Below, one piece after another: positions 12,701-22,400 of a stretch of DNA of 64,000 nt. Source of the stretch: Aldrovandia affinis. Lineage: Eukaryota > Chordata > Actinopteri > Notacanthiformes > Halosauridae. The translations under genes were made by a program, and so were the position numbers. Under the pieces are notes generated by a model. It was not told the origin of the DNA, did no database searches, and worked only from the letters and a program-made list of their open reading frames with translations. Within the stretch, counting starts at the first letter, position 1, and each line of letters opens with the position of its first letter. The stretch is taken from positions 558,001-622,000 of the forward strand of contig JAINUG010000018.1 of NCBI GenBank assembly GCA_029706075.1. Direction: 5' to 3'.

Positions 12701-12826
12701 TGCAATGACAGTGCAACACGAATGAACGAAGTTTCGGTAGCGTAACTTACGGCACATCGCTTAACATACCATAATTAGCGTACATTCTTTGAAGCTGGGC
12801 GAAGTGCTTTCAACCGGGACAAACAT
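6763..12826 (-). CDS. psmg2: Proteasome assembly chaperone 2, seven coding exons
   Basis: PSMG2 pairs with PSMG1 and holds alpha subunits while the 20S proteasome alpha ring is built, in cytosol and nucleus (family knowledge). Coding exons, in gene order: 12770-12826, 12411-12582, 12223-12281, 11708-11826, 8080-8253, 6970-7090, 6763-6843. They total 783 nt and join in frame to 260 aa, against 264 in human. Recognisable stretches include PAVSVGNVGQLATDLIISTL (exon 2), the block KSSGFARTVLLSSSHAYQRDD (exon 4, two parts joined here by reading), TPLRYLLSPAMQ and IPGGGFTKGLY (exon 5), SEGDNIPDAFALV (exon 6) and the carboxyl end WRLLFGSGIPPALF. The start ATG has A at -3 and matches the human amino end MFVP. 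All junctions are GT-AG. The exon 5 donor (GTTCGT, 8074-8079) is weak but is the only one that keeps frame. Intron 4 carries several transposons. Confidence 0.95.
7091..8079. other. PSMG2 intron 5
   Basis: AT-rich intron with GT-AG ends. No repeat family or RNA gene recognised. The small open frames here are chance. Confidence 0.7.
8471..9691 (-). mobile_element. DD36E Tc1/mariner transposon (Incomer-type), apparently complete
   Basis: A 1221-bp element in PSMG2 intron 4. It is bounded by identical 28-bp inverted repeats starting CACCGATCAGCCACAACATT at 8471-8498 and 9664-9691, each flanked by a TA dinucleotide (8469-8470, 9692-9693) as expected for this superfamily. It holds one uninterrupted transposase frame (8524-9558) on the same strand as PSMG2. 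Identical termini plus an open frame suggest a fairly young insertion. Confidence 0.92.
8524..9558 (-). CDS. Tc1/mariner transposase, DD36E type
   Basis: A 344-aa transposase with no internal stop. Residues about 7-60 form the first helix-turn-helix, GRPR lies at 65-68, and a second helix-turn-helix at about 80-120 (residues ATVAQIAEKV, SEHTVHRSLLRMGLRSRRP). The RNase-H-like catalytic core shows D160 (GWSDESRF), D251 (FQQDNVPCH) and E288 (PIEHLWD). Exactly 36 residues separate D251 and E288; classic Tc1 has 34, and 36 is the hallmark of the DD36E/Incomer family. The usual SPDLNPIE motif reads SPDLIPIE, an Asn-to-Ile change at 285 (codon 8704-8706) three residues before the catalytic Glu, so activity is uncertain. 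The frame has two possible starts (M1 or M6); M6 (MGKRKDLS) looks like the usual family start. Confidence 0.92.
   Translation of the reverse strand: MEAGIMGKRKDLSDLDKGQIVMAKQLGQSISKTAGLVGCFRHAVVSTYQKWSKEGQPVNRRQGHGRPRLIDAGREQRLARLVRSHRRATVAQIAEKVYSGYDIKVSEHTVHRSLLRMGLRSRRPVKVPMLTPVHRRKHLQWARERQNWTMEQWKKVGWSDESRFLLHHVDGRVRVRHSPGEEMAPGCTMGRRPAGGGSVMLWAMFCWETLGPGIHVDVSLTRTTYLNIVADQVHPFMATVFPDGSGLFQQDNVPCHTAKIVQEWFEEHDKEFKVLTWPPNSPDLIPIEHLWDVLDQQVQSMEASPHNVQDLKNLLLTSWCQIPQDTFRGLVESMPRWVRAVLVA
9754..10307 (-). mobile_element. Internally deleted Tc1-like transposon
   Basis: A 554-bp element with matching 27-bp terminal inverted repeats starting CACTACCGTTCAAAAGTTTG, flanked by TA at 9752-9753 and 10308-10309. 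The minus-strand frame 9912-10211 keeps the transposase C-terminal third, with CPDLNPIELVWDKLERK containing the catalytic Glu. The N-terminal and first catalytic Asp regions are gone, so it cannot move itself. Confidence 0.88.
10325..10588 (-). repeat. tRNA-derived SINE family A, copy 3 (nested)
   Basis: It starts with a T-rich tract and the family word ATTTAGTAGCCAATTGTACC. It then has GCTTGCCGCCGC, GAGACAGAACCCACC and GGTTTCCCTCCCCCC in the order seen in the 3690 copy. It separates two parts of the mariner relic, so it landed after that element. Confidence 0.6.
10986..11707. other. Rest of PSMG2 intron 4, nothing recognised
   Basis: AT-rich, no open frame of interest, no repeat family recognised. 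Confidence 0.5.
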
Positions 12827-13471
12827 GATTTACTTTAAATATACTGACTGTTGGTTGTGATTATACCGTTTACAATTTAAAAATATTTCTTGTCATAAGG
12901 AAAATCGCTTCTTGCTTTCGCTTTACTTTTCTACCGTGCACGCATGGGTCCCTCCTGTATAGTGTCGTTTTCTGACGGGTCATTGTTTTGGAAAGCTTTG
13001 GATGGTGCCTGATTAAAAACGAAATATATTTCCAAATAAACTATAATTTCTTGATACAACATGTTTTGATACAATTATTATATAGTTTAAGATGTATACA
13101 TGTGCAGAAATATTTTGTTATTGGACTCTGTGATTCACATTAATCGTAAAATCATTCAGGCTTCATATGGAGTGTCTTCCCGCTAACTTTTCCGCCACAG
13201 TTTAAACTGACTGTTGTTACGGGAGTCACGACTATGGAGCTAAATATATGATGTTGGAGTGTTTTTACGGAGCGTAGATGTCTCGCATGTGTGTTTATTC
13301 CTAGTTTGTATTCCCACACCAACGTGCAGACCCCGGCTCGTGCTTGTAACTTTGTGAAGAAATTGAAGGCTGGCTTCATAGCCATAAACAAGCTTGCAAG
13401 CGAACTACAACTGGGACAGTAGCGAGATCAATATAACGTTAGCCACCTGACGCTCCTCATCTGCTGTCAAA
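12827..13471. promoter_or_regulatory. Shared PSMG2-CEP76 head-to-head promoter region
   Basis: Only 645 bp separate the two start codons, so transcription of both genes must begin here. E2F-like words TTCCCGC (13177-13183) and TTTTCCGCC (13188-13196) lie near the middle. No TATA box is placed convincingly for either gene. Transcription starts cannot be set from sequence alone. Confidence 0.65.
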
Positions 13472-16400
13472 ATGTCTCTACCCCCGGAGAAGGCTTCTGA
13501 GCTTAAGCAGATTATCCACAACCATTTGATGAGAGTGAGAAACGGTCACTTTATAAACTTAGATGGCTAGTAACGTTTGACGTTAATTCTCTTTTTCCAT
13601 TGCTGGCAAGCTAGCTAGCTGCGTTGCATATATTTAACGTTACATTTGGTTGCCAGTATTTGATCCGAAACCAGTTTCAAAATATGTGAAACAACGTTAA
13701 AGTTAAGTCGAATATGAGTTTATTTTCTTTATAACCAGTTAGCAAACTATTTAAAAAAATTAAATTAAGCGATGTCGCAAATGCTTAATAATAAATTGTA
13801 CTTCGAGCAGATGGACATTCATGGAAAAATTCGTGATGTACTGGCAGAGACGGTGAGAGAGGGGTTGGGTCCTGGACACCGCCCTCTCTCTGAAGACGAC
13901 TTCATGCGAGCTCTACAACGCAGGGGAATCGTAGATGAAGTGATGGAGGACCTACATTTTGCGCAGGTGATTGACATGATAACCATCTAACTCACAGCAA
14001 CCGTCAGACATCAGCTACGCACAATAAGGCAATTATGGGTTGTAATTATCATTATTTTAATGTGTTTGCATATAAAAATGTGTTTAACCATGAAAACATG
14101 ACAGAAAGTAATTCATTCCTCACCGTTCCTGTCAGGACATGCCAGACACAGAGACTGGTCCTTCTCCCAAGCCTGCAACGCACTTTGTTGACAAAGAGGT
14201 GACACAGTTTAAGAAAAGTGAGTTTAATTTATAATTTGCCGATGGTCAATGCATCGTCTGAAAACGTTCCATTGTAAATTACAATCTCTACTGGATATGG
14301 TAATAATAATAAAACATTGTACAAGAATTTGAGTGTACATTTTGGCAATCCTTGTGTTCGCATGGATAGATCATTGTTCTTCACTTGTTAACTGTCAGAT
14401 AGTTAGTGCATCATACCGAGATAAAATGACCATGTAAAAGTGACAAATTGTTCAGTTATTTCAGCTTCCATTTATTTCCCAGCCAATATTGACCCGACGA
14501 GGAGGTGCCTCTACCTGCAGGTGCTGGAGGGTAAGGCCTTTCTGGAACACCTCCAGGAGCCAGAGCCCTTACCTGGCCAGGTCTGCTCCACCCTCACCCT
14601 CTACCTCAACTTCAGGAACCAGCGTTTCCACTCCAAGCCTGTGCCATGCGCCTGTGATCCTGACCTGCAAGAGGGCTTCCTGTTGGAGGTTCACAAAGAC
14701 AGCCTGGGTATTTATTAGATTAAATTATTAGATTTTTCCCCCATTTTTCTCCCAATTTAGTGGCCAATTGTATTAATAATTGTATTATTGTTGTGCAATA
14801 ATAGTTTGCATCTTTGCTGTCAGTACAGAGTTGTGTATCACAGGCTCCTGCCCAGTGCTCACCAGCCCAACTTGAAAGACAGAATGTTGTAGCAGTGTTT
14901 GAGAGGCATTTGTTTGAAAGTTTGGGCAGCGTTCGTTGGAACGGTGTTCATTTGAGCATTTGCGTGGCGTTCGTTTGAAAGTCTGGGCGGCGTTTGTTTG
15001 AACATTTGCGCGGCTGCACTTGAACCCTGCCAGGTGAAGCCAGCAAGATGGCGGACGCCACCACGATGCTGTCGATCAGCGATCCGGTGCACATGGTGCT
15101 GATCAGAACCGACACCTCCAGTGAAACCACCCTGGTCTCTTCTTACTTCCTGGACTGGCGGTCTGTCCTGAGCGCGCCCAATGGGAAAACCAGCCTGGCC
15201 ATTGAGCTGCTGGGAGTGGGTAGGTAAAAAATAAAAATAATAATAATCCGTAAGTTCAAGCTAAACTAAAGCTAAAAATCCTATGCACAATGCTCATTTA
15301 CTGTAAAATTGTATTGATACATTAACATAAAATTGGCTTCAGGTTTTGTGCTGTTCAGAACAAATAAATCGTAGCATGAAGCTAATACATGTAATACATA
15401 TAACACGTACAAATACTAAATGCCATATCCAGAGTTTAAAATAAGGTATAAAAAACATTAACTTCACCTTGTGTGGGGTTTTATGGATTTGAATCTGGTA
15501 AAACATTGAATGTCTCTGTCATTTAATATCTTATCTGTTATGGGAAGCTGCTGATTGTGACTGAGCATTATCACAATGCCATGTTTGTGTTTGCGGACCA
15601 GGCAGTGAGTGTAAGGTCCCAGTCGGTGTTCTGAATTTGAAACTGGAGCTCTTCCCTCCCCTCACGGAGACATTGACCCCAGATGTCATCACAACTCAGG
15701 TCTGCATCTTTGTGCTGTTCTATGCTCTGGTTATTTTAAGTGGTATGTGTTCCATAAATTGGAGCACTGCTGTGCCTGACTGCATTGATCAATGCTGCAA
15801 TTAAATATATTATATTATATTATTATGTACCAGTAAAAATGAATGGGACATCTGAAGATGAACGTCTCCTGTGGCCATGGCTTACAATTCCATATCCATG
15901 GTACTGAGTTCAGAGCATTAACTACTACAGCTCAAGAAGGAATACACATTAGTGTAACAGTGTTCCTCATTAATATTTTATAATCTTCAGCTCACTTTAG
16001 CTGAACGTTCAAATACTGTGCCTCCAGTTAATAAAAAGTAACATAAAGTCATCTGTTGGGTTAAAATGCACCGTAGCAACTCTCCCCGTGCAGCTAATTT
16101 TTCCTGGCAGTGAAACGCATATGAATTCATGTCGTAATACATTTCAATTGGGTGCATTCTGAATTAATTCACTTATGATTTATTGAATTAAAAACAAAAC
16201 ATGTATACGTAAAAAGTTTTAGTGAAGTTGCTGAAAAACCACATCGTATAACCCTGATCAGCTAAAAATGAAAAATAGTTCTTTCAGACAGTTTATGAAT
16301 ATCTTAAAGCAGTCATTTTTGTCCACAAGCAAGCATGCATGCAATATTTTTCCTCTCATTGTCTGTCCCTACTGTTGAGTAGGGACAGACCACTCCCATC

Positions 16401-19400
16401 AAGATAGAAATACTTCACCATAGGATTATGGTGATCACTCAAAATGGCTTTGTATTTATTGCCGTTTACCTTGTTCTCTAAGGGATTGAGTGGACTTAAA
16501 CTATGCCAAGAAAATGCACCCCACACCATAACAGAGCTGCCCAAACCCTTCTTTTACTCAAGTGTTTCCTTTATTTTGGCAGTTACCTGTGTCATTTCAC
16601 CAAAATAAATATTAAAACAACAACACAAAGCCTGTTTAAATGTCCCATTGAATGGATTATTCTAATGCCTCATTGTAATGTGAGATTTTCCTATGGGCTA
16701 GTTTGAAATCCTTCTGTGCCTCTAAATCTGTCCTGTCCTAGTGTGCAGTCTCTCTGCGTCACTGTGACAGAAGCCAACGACCGCACTGTTGCTCCTTGTT
16801 CACAGCGATCACTGGAGCGACAAAGAACGGCAGAGAAAGAGCGATTGTTTCTGGTTTACGCCAAGCAGTGGTGGAGGGAGTTCCTGGAGATCCGCCTTTC
16901 CAACCAAACCAAGCTGGTCAAGATCTTTGCGCAGGTCAGCGCACGACCGTTGCCAGTGGATTCCTGCCATGCCCTTTAACCGTGTGACCGGTCCACCGTG
17001 TCCCTGAGACCCTGCTCTCTCTGTGTGCCGTGCGCAGGACGAGAATGGCGTGAACCGGCCTGTGTGCTCGTACGTGCGCGTGCTGCGGGCAGGGCGGCTC
17101 CTGGACGGTCCGAGGCAGGCCGCCCGATTCGTCAGCCTGCTGGGGATGGAGAGGGCCCCGGTGCTCGGGGGAGGGGCCAAGCAGGAGCAGTGGTGCACCC
17201 TGCTGGCATTCCTCTGCAGGGGCAAGGTAAGGCTGTCCCCACAGCGTCTGACCGCCTCTTGTCCTGGAAAGTGGTGAAATATCCTGCTGTGCTTGAAAAA
17301 GGCATGGGACAATGACCCAAATCTGTGCAAACCAAAAAGATCAATAGTGAAAACTTGACAAACTTTGGCAAAGATTTGGTGGCATCCTCTGTGGAAAAAA
17401 CTAAAGGGGCATGACAACTTCAAAAGCTGGCGTAACGTCATTTACGATCTAACAGAGGCATTTATCAGCGCTAATATTTCTAATGGCACAATGAATAACA
17501 AACCACATTTTTAAAACTACCTTCAATAGTCAAATAGTCAAATAATTTTCCTCGATTATAGGTCTTGTATTTTTTTTACAACTTGAAAATATTGGTGCTG
17601 TCATGGCAGTTGGTGTCCGCTTTGCCAAGATGTTAATAATTACGAAGATAATAATATGCATTGCCTGTTCATTGCATTATATTCGTAGCTAGCCAGCTAA
17701 CTTAGCTGTACATCTGAACAGGCAATGCATATTATTATCTTCGTAGCTAGCTGGCTATATAATTCATATATTATGTTCGTAGCTAGCCAGCTAGCTAGTT
17801 TTACAGCTGAGCAAGCAATTATTATTCGTAGCTAGCCACCTTCCATATATTATATTCGTAGCTAGCCAGCTAACTTAGCTGTACATCTGAACAGGCAATG
17901 CATATTATTATCTTCGTAGCTAGCTGGCTATATAATTCATATATTATGTTCGTAGCTAGCCAGCTAGCTAGTTTTACAGCTGAGCAAGCAATTGTTATTC
18001 GTAGCTAGCCACCTTCCATATATTATATTCGTAACTAGCCAGCTAACTTAACTGTACAGCTGAACAGACAATGAATATTGTTATCTTCGTAGCTAGCTGG
18101 CTATATAATTATAATATAATGATCTATTATAATTCATATATTATGTTCGTAGCAAGGCAGCTAACTTAGCTGTACAGCTTATTCGTAGCTGAATGACATC
18201 ACCTGGACAACCGGACACAGCTAACTTAGCTGTACAGCTTATTCGTAGCTAAATGACATCACCCGGACACCCGGACACATTCTTCTGGGTTTTCTCACTC
18301 AGGAATGCGAGCTTGTCATGTTGGCATAGCAACTACAGTCCAAAATTCCGATGACATCACCCGATGACATCACCCAGACACATCCCGGACACCTTCTGCC
18401 ATGACAGTGCCAGTAAAAACGAATCGGACATCCATAGATGAATGTCTCACTGGTTTACAACTCTGTTTCCATGGTAATGGGTTTAGAGCTTTAACTACTA
18501 TAGCCCAAAACGGAGAAAATGAATACATATCCGTTCCGTGTTCCCCAATGATATTTGAAATATTGCGCTCAAACACTGTGACTCCAGTTTCAGTGGAAAA
18601 AGGCGCAGAAGAATTCCCCAAATCACCTGGTGGAAAGAATCAGCAGCGGCCTGCATATATTTCGGAACACGGATGTGCTAACGTGTGCCTTCCCAGATCG
18701 AGGAGTTTGCAAACAATGCGACAAAGAACTGAAGAGCTTAAGAAAGCTTAAGAGCTTTCTACTGGCCATTCCAAATTGGGGGAAACTTGGAAATCTGATT
18801 TTGCAACCATTTTCATGCATCCATATCTTGAAAATGGTTTCTTCCCCACAGTTTAATCTAGTGCAGCAAGATCTTAGTCATATTGAAAATATCAGTCTAA
18901 TTAAATGGAAATTATTTTCATAAATCTAAATCTTGACTAAATGCAGGGTTTCTGCTTGTTTCCTGGTCTTTGACCTTTGACTTATGATATAAAATATGAA
19001 ACAAATTAACTTTTTCCTAGATCATACACAATTATAGATCTATTAAAAAAAGCTATAAATATAACAGAACATAATATATATTTATTTTTAGGGCCGTGTT
19101 GTGTTTCTTTGTGCGTGTATCATCTTGTGCTTGGCACATGTCAAATGTCAAATGTTCTGGAGAAGCAAGCCGTTTCCTGGAAGTTCTTGCCTACAGCCCC
19201 TGTGAACGATTTCTTCTTTTCTGCCCCCCCCCCCCCACCCCCACCCCCCACCCCTTCTCAGAAAGTCAATTGCACCACTCCCATAAAAGTAATGAGGCTT
19301 GTCAAGTTTGATTTATAGGCCCCATTCCAAGTAAATTAATTTAGTGTCTGTTCCTGACCCATTCCTGTTAGTCTCTTTCTGACCGCGCTGTCCATATCAG

Positions 19401-22400
19401 CGCTTCTGGTACTCATCTGTCTCTGGCTGCCCCCTGCCTCTTCCCCTTTACAAGAAAGCACAGACTGTATCACAGAACGGCGGGCACAGTCAGAACGCCA
19501 GGAGGGATTCGCTGGGGCTGTGCCACATTACCGGGCATGCTGATTCACATAGCAGAGCAGCAGTTATTAAATATTAAGCTGATCAAGGGTCTTTGAGCTG
19601 CGGCATGATGTACTGTGATGCTGTGGTGTTCTGGGCCTGTGGTTTGTAAGAGAAACAGCTAATTTGAGCAGCTCTTTGGAAAGGGCAAAAACAAAAGTCA
19701 TAAGTCAAAATGAAAGAATGTCCAAGGCATTGTTCTTGTATTAAAACAACTTTATTTACAATGCCAAGTCCATGCTGAAATTAAAGTAGGTCTACTTATA
19801 TTGACAAGTGGTGGTATTTTAATAAATTAGTGTTTTAGAATGTAGATTTTTCCCTCCCTTTTTTGAAATAGTCTTTATTTATTTTGAATTGCTTTCTGGG
19901 TCACTGTGTACCACCCACAAATGGAGCACTGCTGCTGAACGTAACAAAGCCAGCTGCCACCCACAGCTACAAACTCCTGGTCATAGTCGGCTAATGACAC
20001 AGCCCAGGCTCCAATCCGCAATGTCTCAGTTATAGGGCTCAGCCTGCACTCATGGTGAATGCCTTTACCAATTGAGTCACTTGGTTGGACATAGAATTCT
20101 TCAGTTTTGGTTCTGGCTTTTGCTCCATCAAAAACCATATTTAATCATGTAATTTGGATCAATTATTAAGTTTAATTTGTGCAGGAGATCAAGTACCCTG
20201 TGATCAAGGTATTTTAATATTGAGAGGGAACTAAACTGACTTGCACCATGCTATGAACGGGGTCACTGGCCCCCTAAATTAGGCCACTGAACTTTCAGCG
20301 GAAGTCTTGAATATTTGACAGTGTCAAAGTGCGATAGGTGGGTCATTTAGGCCTGTGCACCGCCTCCGTTTGAGAACGTGCGTGGCGTCAGCTCCCTGCT
20401 GCTGGCTGTTTGCAGGGCGACTGCGAGGACCACGCCACCCTCCTATGCAGCCTGCTACTGGGCTTCGGCCTGGAGGCCTACGTCTGCGTCGGCACCAAAG
20501 CCAAGGCCACCGCTCACGCCTGGGTCATGACCCTCGGCGCCGATGGTACCATCACCTTCTGGGAGAGCCTGACGGCACACAGGTGGGGGAACAAGGCCAC
20601 CTACACCCCCCACATGTACCTGTACCTATACCCCTGGGGTTGGATTCCTCTTTACTCCACATTGTGACCAGAAGGTTAAGTAACACTAAACACTAAACTC
20701 ACGCACATCGAGGTTCAACAGCCGAACTTGGAACCTGCAACCTGTATTCTACCTGTACTGTAGAATTTAGTGGTGTTCTAAAGGACTGATGCATTATTAA
20801 TGACTGCGTTAAGCTTCATTAAAAAATATTGATGGTTAGTCAACGTTAATAAATGTTGTAGTAAAGGTCTTGAACAGTCAAAATCATGTTTTGGCTTAGT
20901 GTGAAACCAGATAAAAAGTGGGATGTTGAAAGCTTAAAAACTGACGGTTGCGGGTACGCTGATAAAGCTGGGTCAGCTCCTTGGAAAAAAAGAATTGTGG
21001 TATTCCAATCCTATTCGCTGATGTGAGAGTGCTTGTGGTACTTGTAGTTGCCGTAGGTCAATAGTCCTGTCAAATAAGGCGAGCTTGTGAATATTAGCTC
21101 CCCGCCCACTCAGCCTACCTTACAACCTTGCTCATAGTCAGAGATGATATAAGGCATTTATCTCCAATTCTGGGCATTTTATTCAGGAAAAAAATATTAA
21201 GGATTTTGTGCCACGTGAAATACAATGAACTTTTAACCCATTCAGACCTAAAATGCCTGCTAAAAACGCCTATTAAAACCTAAGCAATTATTCTACACAA
21301 CCTCTTAAAACCTGAGGGTTTTCTGGAAAAAATTTCCAAAAAAAAAGCCGACACCAAGCACTTCATTTCCCCCACGTCTATTTCAGCGAATCACAGCGCA
21401 TTTCATTAATCGCAAAATTGAAGCGACCTAAACGTCACTCCAGGTCTTAATGGGTTAAATATAATATTATGAAGAAGGCTAGAGCTTCCAGATTGAGAAA
21501 GTCCATTAAAGGTGAAAATCAGGCCTCTGCAAAAGCACTAGATGTCTGAAATGCATTAACATTTGTCAGTTGAATAAACATTTATGAACAGTCATGGTCC
21601 AAGACTGCTCTAATTTCAGAAAACAGTGCATGTTGTAACTTTCTGTGGAGAATGTTCAACGGACACTCTGGACAGTGGAAAATCTAGTGACCCTTCCTCC
21701 TCTTCCTCAATAACACAATTACTAACATTTATTAATGTCAACTAATCCTCGTGTATTATAATGATGTGTAATGTAGTCATTATGAAGTCTTTGTAATGGC
21801 ACTGAACATTGAAGATTCAAAACTTGATTTGTGTCTGTGAAATAGTTGTGTTAGGGGATGTTATGCACTACTGTAAGTAATGTAATTTGACCTACATAAG
21901 GGCAACTCTGAAGCAAGTTAATAACGTAATGGGATTATATTTCAATAAATAAATAAAAATCACACATAACAACAGCCATATTGAGGAGCTGGGACTCCCG
22001 GAGCTGTTCATCATTTTGCTTCCAAAGCAATTATTTTATAAAAAGTGAATGGAAGAATCATATTACATGCAGGAACACTGTTGGATATTGGTAAACGTTG
22101 AAGCAGCAGGTTTTCTTGGAAGGTCCATTAGGGAGAGTGGTGTGAGGGTTGAGAGGTGATCAGACAAGGCCCGCTCTCAGGCCGAGAGATCATATGCAAT
22201 AAAGACTGTCAGAAGACCTCTCTTCCCATCCACTGTGCTCTGTGGCAGTGGGTGTGAATGGGGATTACTCACAAACCTGTGGATTCAGGCCAATGGAACA
22301 TGTGTCCTGAACTTTGATTGACAATTAAACGCAAGTACTAGCTTTCTTCTTCACCAGCATAGTTTGGTTGAGTTCAGCTATTGCCAAAACAAGCTTGCCA

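Noticed and set aside
16809-17441. 210-aa minus-strand open frame
   Set aside because: It lies opposite CEP76 exons 7 and 8, whose plus-strand reading is clearly coding; a shadow frame.
17678-18160. CRISPR array
   Set aside because: The units are contiguous 173-bp tandem copies without spacers, in an animal intron.
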